Source of the DNA: a virus
IMG/VR virus record: IMGVR_UViG_3300046559_000609
Span: 1 to 35,227 of that record
Reading direction: 5' to 3' (one strand)
DNA length: 35,227 bases
Of the stretch, positions 20,927-28,570 are shown in pieces (the first letter of the stretch is position 1; each line of letters opens with the position of its first letter). The translations under genes and the position numbers were made by a program. The notes beneath the pieces were generated by a model, which was not told the origin of the DNA, searched no databases, and saw only the letters and a list, made by a program, of their open reading frames with translations.

Positions 20927-23181
20927 CAGTGGCACCCCATTTCCGCATCCAGCATGGCGCTATCGATCTCGACGTTCAGGGCATCGGCGGCCAGGATTGT
21001 ATTTAATTCGCCCGCGGTTATCAGCGTATTGAGTTCATTGGTAGATAGGGCCGTATTCAATCCGCCTTCTGTCATTGTCGCATTCAGATGACAGATCGTA
21101 ATCGGCAGCACATAGCCGTCGGTCGTTTTTACAACAACAGGAGCGACTGCACTAAGAGCAAGCGATCCGGCCGGGACGGTGAGCGTGGTTCCGATACTGC
21201 GCCGGGGTATATTACCAGTGAGCGAGAGCGATGCAGTCGCCGGCCGCAATTGTCCGCCGAGCTGGACGTTCGGTATTTGCCCCGATAGCGCCAACGAGCC
21301 TGCCGCCGCGATATCGCGGTAGTTGCGCAGCAGGATTGGCGTGCCGCCGGACAGCGCCAACACCGCGCTTGCCGGCATGAACGCAACACCAACATCGCGG
21401 CTTGGTGTTTGCCCACTTAAGACTAGCGCCGCTGCCGCCGGCGTTAGCCGTATGTCGGTTTTTGCAACCGGCGCATTGCCGGTCAGTGTTAATGCGCCCG
21501 CAGTCGGTTGCTTTGTTACGACCCCGCCGACACTCGGGGCATTGCCCGTTAACGTCAGGCTGGCAACCGATGGAACGAGGTAATAGCCACCCGTGATGGT
21601 GGATATCGTTCCACTTAGCGTTAGTGCGCCAGCCGCCGCGACCAGCGGCATATTTTGCACGACTGAAGGAGCAACGCCCGTAAGCGCCAGAGCACCCGCC
21701 GCAGGTGCAACCTGGAATGTCGTCTTCAGCGAAGGTGCGAGGGCCGATAATGTGAGGCTTGCGGTGTTCGGATAAAGCGCACCGCTTAGCAACACGTTCG
21801 GCATTTCGCGGGTGAGCGTTAGTGCTCCCGCCGCCGGTACGAAAATGTAACTGAACGTCAGGACCGGTATGTTGCCGGATAGCGTCAGCGCTCCCGCCGC
21901 TGGCGTCTTGAAAAGGCTTTGACTTAGGCTCGGCGCAACGCCGGTTAGTGTCAGTGACCCAACAACAGGTGTCGCAATGACGTTTTGAACGAGCGCCGAA
22001 ACCGTACCGCTCAGCGTCAATGACGCAACGGTCGGAACTTGGCCAATATTCTGAACGCTGGTCGGTGTTTGTCCACTCAGGCTGAGCGAGCCAACCGTCG
22101 GGATTTTGTTGTTATTGACGGCCGCGACCGGCGTCTGGCCGCTCAGCGTTAGCGCACCGACCGTCGGAATGCAGATGACATTGCGAGCGCTGGTCGGGGT
22201 TTGCCCGCTTAACGTCAAAGAGCCGGCGGCAGGAACAAAGATAACGCCGCCGATGACCGCAGTAATGCGCGGTGTTACATCATATCCACCGGCAAGCGGA
22301 CTGCCGCCCGCATAAACCCTGAAGTCGAGGGTGTCATTATTCGCCAGATTGGCGTTGTCGAGAACGACACCGAATTCCACCTCGGTGTACGATAGGCCCG
22401 GTATGTTGATCGCGCCGGTCTCGCCGGTCTCGTCGTATTGGCCGATGAAGAATTTGAATGACGGAGCGGCCGAAGTAAGAGCAAGCGACGCGGCCGCAGG
22501 AGAAAACGCAAGTCCAACCGTCGCCGTAGAAACCGTGCCGGATAAATTCAGACTGGCGGCGGACGGTGTTAGCGAAATACTCTGTTTCAGTGCCGGTATC
22601 GTGCCGCTGAGCGTCAGCGATCCAACGGTCGGGACTATTGCGCTGTCCTGAACCCTGCTCGGCGCAGCCGATGATAACGCAAGCGTGGCAACGGACGGAA
22701 CAATCGAGAATGCTAGGCTTATGCTCGGCGCATTGCCTGATAGCGCGAGAGCAGCAAAGGCCGGTGTCTTAATCGAGCCCTGCAACAATGCCGGAGCGGC
22801 GGACGACAGCGCAAGGCTGGCGACTGCCGGTAATGCGGCGGCAATTAGTTCCGGCGTTACGTCATAGGATATCGCAACGCCGTTGGCATAAATCTGAAAA
22901 TCCAGCCGGTCTCCAACCGCCAGATTTGCGTAATCGAGAACAACACCGAATTCGACCTCAGTATAAGATGGCGCCGGCGCCAGGGTGATGCTGTCGGTCT
23001 CGCCGGTCTCGTCGTATTGCCCGGCGACAAACGTAACTTTCGCCGCCGTATCATCAGATAATGCAAGAGCAGCGCTCGCCGGACTTGCCGGAATATCGAT
23101 CGGGATTAAATTGGGCTGTTGCGCCCAAAACCCTATGCCTCTACCGGGTCCTCCCGCATGCGGGCCAAGAGTCTTTGGCAT
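20926..23181 (-). CDS. Repeat-built virion protein with 22-residue repeats
   Basis: The 751-aa protein is a solenoid of 22-residue units. Block 1 (residues 117-248, six units) and block 2 (316-689, seventeen units) are in exact register without any insertion; a further unit-like segment starts at 33. The unit is about P-x-x-G-x-L-x-L-S-G-x-x-P followed by nine variable residues. Two copies of an 80-residue module beginning YDETGET (56-110 and 249-305) interrupt the blocks. The C-terminus (about 699-748) has five or six 9-residue L-N repeats. Composition is Ala/Ser/Thr/Leu-rich and low in charge. This predicts an elongated beta fibre or tape-like rod; no named family is recognised. It is encoded amid structural genes, so it is probably part of the virion. 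Start ATG 23181 has only a weak ribosome-binding site. Confidence 0.75.
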   Translation of the reverse strand: MPKTLGPHAGGPGRGIGFWAQQPNLIPIDIPASPASAALALSDDTAAKVTFVAGQYDETGETDSITLAPAPSYTEVEFGVVLDYANLAVGDRLDFQIYANGVAISYDVTPELIAAALPAVASLALSSAAPALLQGSIKTPAFAALALSGNAPSISLAFSIVPSVATLALSSAAPSRVQDSAIVPTVGSLTLSGTIPALKQSISLTPSAASLNLSGTVSTATVGLAFSPAAASLALTSAAPSFKFFIGQYDETGETGAINIPGLSYTEVEFGVVLDNANLANNDTLDFRVYAGGSPLAGGYDVTPRITAVIGGVIFVPAAGSLTLSGQTPTSARNVICIPTVGALTLSGQTPVAAVNNNKIPTVGSLSLSGQTPTSVQNIGQVPTVASLTLSGTVSALVQNVIATPVVGSLTLTGVAPSLSQSLFKTPAAGALTLSGNIPVLTFSYIFVPAAGALTLTREMPNVLLSGALYPNTASLTLSALAPSLKTTFQVAPAAGALALTGVAPSVVQNMPLVAAAGALTLSGTISTITGGYYLVPSVASLTLTGNAPSVGGVVTKQPTAGALTLTGNAPVAKTDIRLTPAAAALVLSGQTPSRDVGVAFMPASAVLALSGGTPILLRNYRDIAAAGSLALSGQIPNVQLGGQLRPATASLSLTGNIPRRSIGTTLTVPAGSLALSAVAPVVVKTTDGYVLPITICHLNATMTEGGLNTALSTNELNTLITAGELNTILAADALNVEIDSAMLDAEMGCH
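20938..21087 (-). repeat. 27-bp tandem repeats encoding 9-residue L-N units
   Basis: Leu codons of the L-N pairs (the last is L-D) fall at residues 699, 708, 717, 726, 735 and 744, exactly nine residues apart (units such as LNTLITAGE and LNTILAADA). The nucleotide copies have diverged, so the period is clearer in protein than in DNA. Confidence 0.7.
21115..22236 (-). repeat. Tandem 66-bp repeats, block 2 (17 units of 22 residues)
   Basis: Seventeen consecutive 22-residue units in perfect phase, all of the form P-x-x-(G/A)-x-L-x-L-(S/T)-G. The DNA copies differ a good deal, so this is old or selected protein-level periodicity rather than recent tandem duplication. It is not a CRISPR array: there are no spacers and it lies inside an open frame. 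Confidence 0.85.
22438..22833 (-). repeat. Tandem 66-bp repeats, block 1 (6 units of 22 residues)
   Basis: Six units with the same 22-residue period as block 2, ending in the transition to the second YDETGET module. The unit consensus here is slightly different (LALSSAAP instead of LTLSGQTP). Confidence 0.8.
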
Positions 23182-23187
23182 GTCATG

Positions 23188-23724
23188 CTAGTTCAGCGAT
23201 CGCCACATATGAAATTTTGGAATGACTGATGGCGCGACGGAGAAAGTAATACCAATCCAAAGCGCCGATGCGACTGTCGTGTCCACCGAAGCCGTTGCTG
23301 TCCCGGCAACGTTGACTGTCGTCTGGCTCGCCGCTGTGGCGACCGCTCCGCCAGATACCCATTGTCCGCAGCCATAAACCACTGAGTTCGCCCCGGCGAG
23401 GCCAAGCGAGCGGATGGTGAGAAGATAGCGAAAGAAGAATGGAGCAGTCGTGATCGAAGGAACGTAGTTTTGTGTTGGCGAAACGCCAATACTCACGCCG
23501 CCGATCACCGTCCCATAGCGGGGAGTGATAATCAATGTTCCGGCTGTGCCGGTGGTGACTGTGCCAGCCACGATCAGCTCATAGACTTTCCCCGCCCTCG
23601 GCTCCATGGCATTGATCGGCGTGTAAACAGTCGGGATGAGAACGGTTTCAGTTATGGCGGTTATGGTGGCGAAGTCCGCATTGATCGGTTCGGTAAGGGT
23701 ATCATCGAAGTATTGCCTTGACAT
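23188..23724 (-). CDS. Beta-rich virion-associated hypothetical protein
   Basis: The 178-aa product is rich in Thr, Val, Ala and Gly with a run of short strands (KVYELIVAGTVTTGTAGTLII, IGGVSIGVSPTQNYV, FFFRYLLTIRSL) and a Gly/Ala/Thr-rich C-terminal part that resembles the tail of many phage decoration or fibre proteins. Its stop precedes the repeat protein by a few bases. No family is recognised; assignment as structural rests on composition and location. Confidence 0.5.
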   Translation of the reverse strand: MSRQYFDDTLTEPINADFATITAITETVLIPTVYTPINAMEPRAGKVYELIVAGTVTTGTAGTLIITPRYGTVIGGVSIGVSPTQNYVPSITTAPFFFRYLLTIRSLGLAGANSVVYGCGQWVSGGAVATAASQTTVNVAGTATASVDTTVASALWIGITFSVAPSVIPKFHMWRSLN

Positions 23725-23746
23725 GAGGAGATCCCTCTGAAGTGGG

Positions 23747-23971
23747 TCAGGCGCCTGCGGTCAGGCGTGGAATGGTGATGATCGTGTTATCGACATCCGA
23801 TCCGGCGTCGGTGGATTTAACGCCGTTGGTTGACGTCGTAGTAACCGGCGCATAGGCGCCGCCGTTCTTCGACATATATAGCTCGAACAATGTCGCGCCG
23901 CTCGCTGCTGCGTCAGTATTGGCGATGCTGAAGCGGATGCGGAATGTTGCCGTGCCTGGATTGAATGCCAT
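23747..23971 (-). CDS. Small beta-rich hypothetical protein
   Basis: A 74-aa product (FNPGTATFRIRFSIANTDAAASGATLFELYMSKNGG, then TTTSTNGVKSTDAGSDVDNTIITIPRL) that looks like a single beta-sandwich module. The ATG follows directly after the stop of the LamG-like gene. Possibly a decoration subunit; no family recognised. Confidence 0.5.
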   Translation of the reverse strand: MAFNPGTATFRIRFSIANTDAAASGATLFELYMSKNGGAYAPVTTTSTNGVKSTDAGSDVDNTIITIPRLTAGA

Positions 23972-24862
23972 TTAATTCGTGTCCTCCGCCGCACCCCATG
24001 TCGGCGTTGCATCAACGGCGCCAGTGTCGGTACGAAAACGGAAGTGGCGTTGGCGTAATGGGGGCGGCGACAAAAATGCTAGAGGCAATTCATATTCTGC
24101 CGGGATCAGAAACGAATACGGCTCGCGATGCAGTCGTGCCCATTCATCCGCAGCCAACGCACGATTCCAGAAATAGGCAGCAGTCGTAATTGAATTACTA
24201 TACCGAGTTGGTGTAGGTGAATAAGTATTGATTCCGACCGAGGATGTTGCCGAACTTATTGGACCGGATGCACCAAAAGCAAAAGCTGAACCGGACGCAA
24301 CGCCATTGCTATACATCTGGCATAGTGCCGATGCGCTCACGGTGAAACTGCATCCAAAGCTATTGATGACTGATGTCGTGATGATTGGACCCGGACTAAC
24401 TTCAGTGAAGACGCCCCCGGTATTCCAAAGCGCACGCACCGTTAGCGGGTTTGATGCTACGCCAATTGATGCGACAACATATGGCGATGCCTCAGGAATT
24501 GCATAAGACACCCCAGCAAAGTCAGTCGTGGCAATTGGAGCGCCGATGACATAGGCCCGCCAGTAAATAGAAAATTGTGTCCACGACTTGAATGCCGGCG
24601 TTGCCGTTGCGGTCATGCCACTGTTCGCTGCGACCGATTGCAGCCCCGGTCCTTCCTCCATCGAAGAAATAGTAGCGGCCGACAATGGAGTAAGATTAGG
24701 ACCCATGCCGGTGATATCGGTCCCGCGCATGACGCCGGGCAGATAACAGCCAATAAGGCCGTTGGTAAGCGAATGACTCCAATCAATAGTAAGGTTCCCG
24801 CCCGGAATCCGTAACGGTCCGGGATTGAGAATGTTTGAGAACGGGCGAAGAATAGAGGCCAT
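23972..24862 (-). CDS. LamG-like jelly-roll virion protein
   Basis: The 296-aa protein has N-terminal segments that introduce a display domain (WSHSLTNGLIGCYLPGV), a beta-rich core (FSIYWRAYVIGAP, FGCSFTVSASALCQMYSNGV) and a signature C-terminal run AYFWNRALAADEWARLHREPYSFL, which is commonly found at the end of LamG-like domains in phage genomes. Such proteins usually bind glycans or decorate capsids and tails. It lies on the head side of the operon, far from the second LamG protein at 10216-10956. It overlaps its upstream neighbour by one base. Confidence 0.65.
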   Translation of the reverse strand: MASILRPFSNILNPGPLRIPGGNLTIDWSHSLTNGLIGCYLPGVMRGTDITGMGPNLTPLSAATISSMEEGPGLQSVAANSGMTATATPAFKSWTQFSIYWRAYVIGAPIATTDFAGVSYAIPEASPYVVASIGVASNPLTVRALWNTGGVFTEVSPGPIITTSVINSFGCSFTVSASALCQMYSNGVASGSAFAFGASGPISSATSSVGINTYSPTPTRYSNSITTAAYFWNRALAADEWARLHREPYSFLIPAEYELPLAFLSPPPLRQRHFRFRTDTGAVDATPTWGAAEDTN

Positions 24863-25326
24863 TAGGCAATGGCCCGATTATAGCTGCGATATTTTAACAG
24901 GTTGCCGCTCGATGCAAGCGCCACTCCGGCCGAATTCCAAAGCACCGGCTTCCAGGTGCCGGGCGGCATGATGACTCGTGTTAGCGTTCCCGTCTGTGCC
25001 TGTGTTGCCGCTACGATGCCGATGCTGCCAACGGAATAATTCGATGGTGGTGGTCCCGCGGCGGATGAGCCGAAACGCGAATCTCCATAACTCGAAGCAT
25101 CATCGTTTAGGGGATAAAGATAAATTCCTATAAAGTTGGGAGCAACGAACACCGCACTCGCCAGCACCAGTGAGAAGTCGCAGAAAATATCCAGCGCGGT
25201 CTGGTTGGTTACCGCCGCGCCGCCCAAGATCGCGTTACCTGATGCAATGGAATTTAATTCCGTGGACATCAGCGTGGTCCAGGTAAAGCCTACGCCAGAG
25301 CCAGCGATCCATTTTTCTGTTGCCAT
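24862..25326 (-). CDS. Virion-associated hypothetical protein
   Basis: ATG 25326 overlaps the upstream stop (TGATG) and gives a 154-aa protein; a longer in-frame extension into the previous gene is rejected. The N-terminus (KWIAGSGVGFTWTTLMSTELNSIASGNAILGGAAVTNQTALDIFCDFSLVL) and the C-terminal part (TRVIMPPGTWKPVLWNSAGVAL) are beta-rich. Proteins of this appearance are frequent in head/tail operons of Rhizobiales phages. No known function. Confidence 0.55.
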   Translation of the reverse strand: MATEKWIAGSGVGFTWTTLMSTELNSIASGNAILGGAAVTNQTALDIFCDFSLVLASAVFVAPNFIGIYLYPLNDDASSYGDSRFGSSAAGPPPSNYSVGSIGIVAATQAQTGTLTRVIMPPGTWKPVLWNSAGVALASSGNLLKYRSYNRAIA

Positions 25327-25796
25327 CAGACTAGCCCCGCGTTCGCCGCGTCCGAGGTTGAAAGGTTGCCGGGTCCATCTGTGCCGTGGCTCGGATAGCC
25401 GTTGGTAAAACACCAATCGACATTGCCCGGAGTGTCAAATTGTGTTGTCAGTGCGATAAGATTATTCCGCGTCTGTGATCCGGCGCCAAACGTTGATAGC
25501 AATGTCGTGCGTGTTGCCGTGCCGACCGATCCGTCAGTCGTGCCAAGCATGAAGATGTCGCGCACGTTCTGCCGCTGCACATCGGTCAGTGCTGCCCATT
25601 CCGACGCGACTAAACAGTTATACAGCTTGTAGGTTGGGATCAGCATCGGCTGCGCCGCAGGCGCGACCTTCCATCCATTGACGGTCGTCACCTTCTGCGA
25701 CGTGCTCCAAGCCGGATTAAGTCCGGTGCCGACAACGCCGGGCGGCGGCTGCGTCGGATTATTCCATGCCGCTATGAGCGTGTCATAATAAGCCAT
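25326..25796 (-). CDS. Virion-associated hypothetical protein
   Basis: The 156-aa product starts YYDTLIAAWNNPTQPPPGVVGTGL, with a YKLYNCLVASEWAALTDVQRQNVRDIFMLG middle section that is helical, and ends with a Gly/Ser/Thr-rich region. The ordinary start ATG 25796 follows the stop of the 50-aa gene directly. No family is recognised; its position among structural genes suggests a virion or assembly role. Confidence 0.55.
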   Translation of the reverse strand: MAYYDTLIAAWNNPTQPPPGVVGTGLNPAWSTSQKVTTVNGWKVAPAAQPMLIPTYKLYNCLVASEWAALTDVQRQNVRDIFMLGTTDGSVGTATRTTLLSTFGAGSQTRNNLIALTTQFDTPGNVDWCFTNGYPSHGTDGPGNLSTSDAANAGLV

Positions 25797-25949
25797 TCAC
25801 CCAACTCCGAATGTAGCCGTCGGTGGCGATATCACCATCGGTGCATCAGGCTTCGGTTTGACGCGCAGTTTGGGCGGCTCGGTCTTGATGCAAAGCGCAG
25901 CCTCATCGTGCACAACCTCACGGCCTTGTGCCGATTGTTTTTCTTGCAT
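25797..25949 (-). CDS. Very small hypothetical protein
   Basis: A 50-residue frame (ATG 25949, TGA 25799-25797) fills the gap between two structural genes with no intergenic space on one side. It is polar and Pro/Lys-rich in its second half (KTEPPKLRVKPKPDAP). Fitting exactly between neighbours supports expression; no function can be assigned. Confidence 0.5.
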   Translation of the reverse strand: MQEKQSAQGREVVHDEAALCIKTEPPKLRVKPKPDAPMVISPPTATFGVG

Positions 25950-25951
25950 GG

Positions 25952-26407
25952 TCAGCCTGCCAAATTGAAGATGCCCGTCGCCGCCGGCGTGATCGTCAAC
26001 GTGTTGTTGATCGTCAAGTTGAACTGCGCCGTTGAAAGCTGGCTATAGCACACCAGTTTGCGGGCAATAGCCGAAGCACCAGAGGCCCAGATCACGGCAA
26101 ACTTGATGTTCGAAATGGTGCCGCCGGTGCCGGTCCACACGGTGGCCGCCGCATTGAACCGCATTTGCCCGCCCGATGCACCGGCCGTCCAAGTCTTCGA
26201 CGCCAATGCCTTGCCCGATGACGAATAGCCGTTCGCCTCGGTCACTTCACCGGTGACGCTCGAAATGATCGACAACGTTGCCGTCGCGGCATTCGATGCC
26301 GATGTGTAGAGCGCGATGCGGAAGTTGCCGCTCCCCAGATTGATCGGGAATGCTTGGCCAAGGTTTCGTTTGAACTTGTTATAAAAGGTCCACGCGCCGA
26401 CTGCCAT
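25952..26407 (-). CDS. Virion-associated hypothetical protein (beta-rich)
   Basis: This 151-aa product has a basic N-terminal helix-like segment (AWTFYNKFKRNLGQAF), then a strand-rich jelly-roll-like body (FRIALYTSASN, LSIISSVTGEV, FNLTINNTLTITP). AGGAG lies upstream of ATG 26407. Similar sequences accompany head and tail genes and may be decoration or fibre subunits. No family is recognised with confidence. Confidence 0.55.
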   Translation of the reverse strand: MAVGAWTFYNKFKRNLGQAFPINLGSGNFRIALYTSASNAATATLSIISSVTGEVTEANGYSSSGKALASKTWTAGASGGQMRFNAAATVWTGTGGTISNIKFAVIWASGASAIARKLVCYSQLSTAQFNLTINNTLTITPAATGIFNLAG

Positions 26408-26408
26408 T

Positions 26409-27293
26409 TTATTTCTCCTCTATTTCCAGTTCCGCGCCAGTGCGGATCATTGTCGCAATGAGTCCAGGACCGTGCACGTTCAACTGAAACAGCTCGCCAC
26501 GTTCCTTAACGAGCTGCAAAAAGTCCTCTGCTTGTTTGGCTTGCCACACCGAACAGACAAAGCGTTGCGCCAGGTCATCTCGCCCCTTCGGCCGACACCA
26601 CACGCTCATGGTCTTTTCGTTATTGTTTTCCGCCTGCTCGTAGGCGTGATGGTCACCGTCGAGCCAGCATGAGTCGAGGCCGAAAATCTCCAGCCGCTGG
26701 AAGCCGAGCATGCGCATCAGCGAGATGGCGCGCATCGAAACGGTCACACCAATGGTGATCGGGTTAATGCGCTTGAAGTAATAGTCCTCCAGCAACTTGA
26801 TCTCGTCATCGCCGGCGCTCAGCGCGTGCCAGATGGTGACAATGCGGTCGCGACACATCTCGAATGTCTTTGGATGGCACTGCGAGGCCAGCAGATAATG
26901 GCAGTCATGCACCGGGGTTTCGACAAACCGTGCATTGAATTCGCGCGCATCCATGACCACCGCGGCATGCACCCGAATATTATGATCAATGCACCATTGA
27001 TAGGCGCCGTTGACGGTGAACACCTTGCCGCCGGTGCGCCAGATCGTCTCGACCAACTCCTTCTCGGTGGTCTTGAGCGACGGCCCGCCCGCCACCAGGA
27101 TGGCCACGTCGGGGTTGGGATCGTAGGGCATCGCCTGCGGCAGACCGCGCCGGATATTCTCCGCGACTTGCGCCAGCAACTGTTTGTCTGTCACGTTCAC
27201 CCTGCAGTCGGGTGAGAACGATATTTCGAGGACTTTCTTCGGATCAAAGGTGACGTGTGTTTGCGCCGCGTCGTGCCTGCCGCGCCCGCTCAT
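26409..27293 (-). CDS. DUF115/MptE-like protein (glycan or pterin-related transferase family)
   Basis: The 294-aa product starts at ATG 27293, overlapping the upstream methyltransferase stop (ATGA). Its VAILVAGGPSL strand-loop and INPITIGVTVSMRAISLMRMLGFQRLEIFGLDSCW region match the DUF115 fold, shared by 6-hydroxymethylpterin pyrophosphokinase MptE-like proteins and motility-associated glycosyltransferases. A DSCWLDGDHHAYEQ stretch supplies acidic and His residues that may hold a metal or nucleotide. In phage genomes such genes usually accompany sugar-transfer genes; here they do too. The role in modifying a virion glycan is inferred. A second, shorter DUF115-like gene lies in the same cassette. 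Confidence 0.68.
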   Translation of the reverse strand: MSGRGRHDAAQTHVTFDPKKVLEISFSPDCRVNVTDKQLLAQVAENIRRGLPQAMPYDPNPDVAILVAGGPSLKTTEKELVETIWRTGGKVFTVNGAYQWCIDHNIRVHAAVVMDAREFNARFVETPVHDCHYLLASQCHPKTFEMCRDRIVTIWHALSAGDDEIKLLEDYYFKRINPITIGVTVSMRAISLMRMLGFQRLEIFGLDSCWLDGDHHAYEQAENNNEKTMSVWCRPKGRDDLAQRFVCSVWQAKQAEDFLQLVKERGELFQLNVHGPGLIATMIRTGAELEIEEK

Positions 27294-27868
27294 CGTTGCA
27301 CCACGTAAAGACCCGTTCCGCACAGGTCGCGGGCTTCAACCAATTCACCGAGCGTCGCGATGCGGTCGCGCCACCATGCGAAATTCTGTACGGTCAGATG
27401 CAGCGGCTTGCCGATGAACTTACCGAATCCGTCGTCATGCAAGGCAATTTGTAGCCATGTCGTCCGGCACGCCTCGAACATGCGGTGAAGCGCCAGCATG
27501 GTATATTCGGGCGGCAGATGTTCCATCACATCGCAGCAAAAGCCATAGTCCCACAGGCTTCTATCTTCCAAAGCCCAATAATCCCATAGCGCTTCCTGCA
27601 TGAAGCGATTGCGGTCGATCTGTGGATCAAGCGCGGCGTCAGTCAGATCGAGCCACGAAACGTCGAAGCCGAGGCTGGCGAACTTCAACCCGGCGCAACC
27701 AGACCCACAACCAATGTCGATAAGGCTCGCCCCGACAACAGGCTCAAGCACCTCGATGAAGCGCTCGACGTTCTCCAGGCCGGGCGAAAATACTTTATAT
27801 TCCGGGTAGCTCCAGATTTCCTCGTACTTGTGTCGTTCCGGCGCCGTGCTGTCGACAATGTGCAACAT
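27290..27868 (-). CDS. Class I SAM-dependent methyltransferase
   Basis: The 192-aa product shows motif I (SLIDIGCGSGCAG, residues 49-60) and the following acidic strand-end VSWLDL (motif II), the hallmarks of the SAM-binding Rossmann fold, and a DVMEHLPP segment (post-I/IV), as in UbiE/COQ5-like or small-molecule/glycan methyltransferases. Substrate is unknown. It is the fourth gene of a five-gene cassette containing a glycosyltransferase, so O-methylation of a sugar is a reasonable guess. AGGAG precedes ATG 27868. Confidence 0.8.
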   Translation of the reverse strand: MLHIVDSTAPERHKYEEIWSYPEYKVFSPGLENVERFIEVLEPVVGASLIDIGCGSGCAGLKFASLGFDVSWLDLTDAALDPQIDRNRFMQEALWDYWALEDRSLWDYGFCCDVMEHLPPEYTMLALHRMFEACRTTWLQIALHDDGFGKFIGKPLHLTVQNFAWWRDRIATLGELVEARDLCGTGLYVVQR

Positions 27869-27871
27869 TGC

Positions 27872-28570
27872 TTAACTTCTCCTGAAAGCAAAGGCCCCGA
27901 TGTCCTCACGCCCCGCACTCATTTCCATGTTGCTGCTGCCGGCCAGCACGAAGCCAAGGCCGCGCATGACAGTGATCAGGCCGTTCCGCGTCCAGTACCA
28001 GCAGTGCTCGTCTTTGCGGTAATGCTTGGAGCGCAGCACATGCTCGGCATCACGGAATATCGGCACCGCCAGGAACAGCCACTGCTGCACATTGGCCAGC
28101 AACGGCCGGAAATCATGCATGTGTTCGAGCACATCCCACATCGAAATGGCTGGCACCGAGTTGGTATAAGGATCGCGCCACAAATCGCGTTGCTTCAGCC
28201 AAGCAATACCTGCCGGATTGATGTCGAAGCCAAGCGTCGAGCGGTAAAAAATCGCATTTCGTCTTTCGATGAACGCCCCACAACCAATGCCAACATCTAC
28301 CAGTTCGCCGCGATGATATTGCGCCACGAACCGCACCCGGCCCGCCATCAGGCTGCGGCCAATCGGACTGTCCGCCTGCTTGGCGAAGCGATCGAAATAC
28401 GCCTGGTCATAAGGCGATGCCGTTACTGGGAAATAGCCGATGCCAAGCTCGGGGAACCATTGCAGATGTTTGCCGGCGATGCTGTCATAAAGCGTCGGTC
28501 GAGGAAACGGCAGAACTGTTGCATCAGGTCGGGGATCGCCTTGTTGCAGTTGTGCCGCATGTTCGTGCAT
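27872..28570 (-). CDS. Second class I SAM-dependent methyltransferase
   Basis: ATG 28570, with an AAGGA ribosome-binding site nine bases upstream, gives 232 residues (a TTG two codons earlier is less likely). An N-terminal part with KHLQWFPELGIGYFPV and SPYDQAYFDRFAKQ leads into motif I LVDVGIGCGAF (about 90-100), LGFDINPAG (post-I) and SMWDVLEHMHDF (motif IV). These are features of a large group of phage-associated methyltransferases that usually sit beside glycosyltransferases. It overlaps the end of the GT9-like gene by 148 bases in another frame, which is unusual, but both frames look like real protein. Confidence 0.75.
   Translation of the reverse strand: MHEHAAQLQQGDPRPDATVLPFPRPTLYDSIAGKHLQWFPELGIGYFPVTASPYDQAYFDRFAKQADSPIGRSLMAGRVRFVAQYHRGELVDVGIGCGAFIERRNAIFYRSTLGFDINPAGIAWLKQRDLWRDPYTNSVPAISMWDVLEHMHDFRPLLANVQQWLFLAVPIFRDAEHVLRSKHYRKDEHCWYWTRNGLITVMRGLGFVLAGSSNMEMSAGREDIGAFAFRRS

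Noticed and set aside
21115-22833. CRISPR-like array
   Set aside because: Regular 66-bp period, but copies are diverged and continuous without spacers, and form a single open frame of a 751-aa protein.
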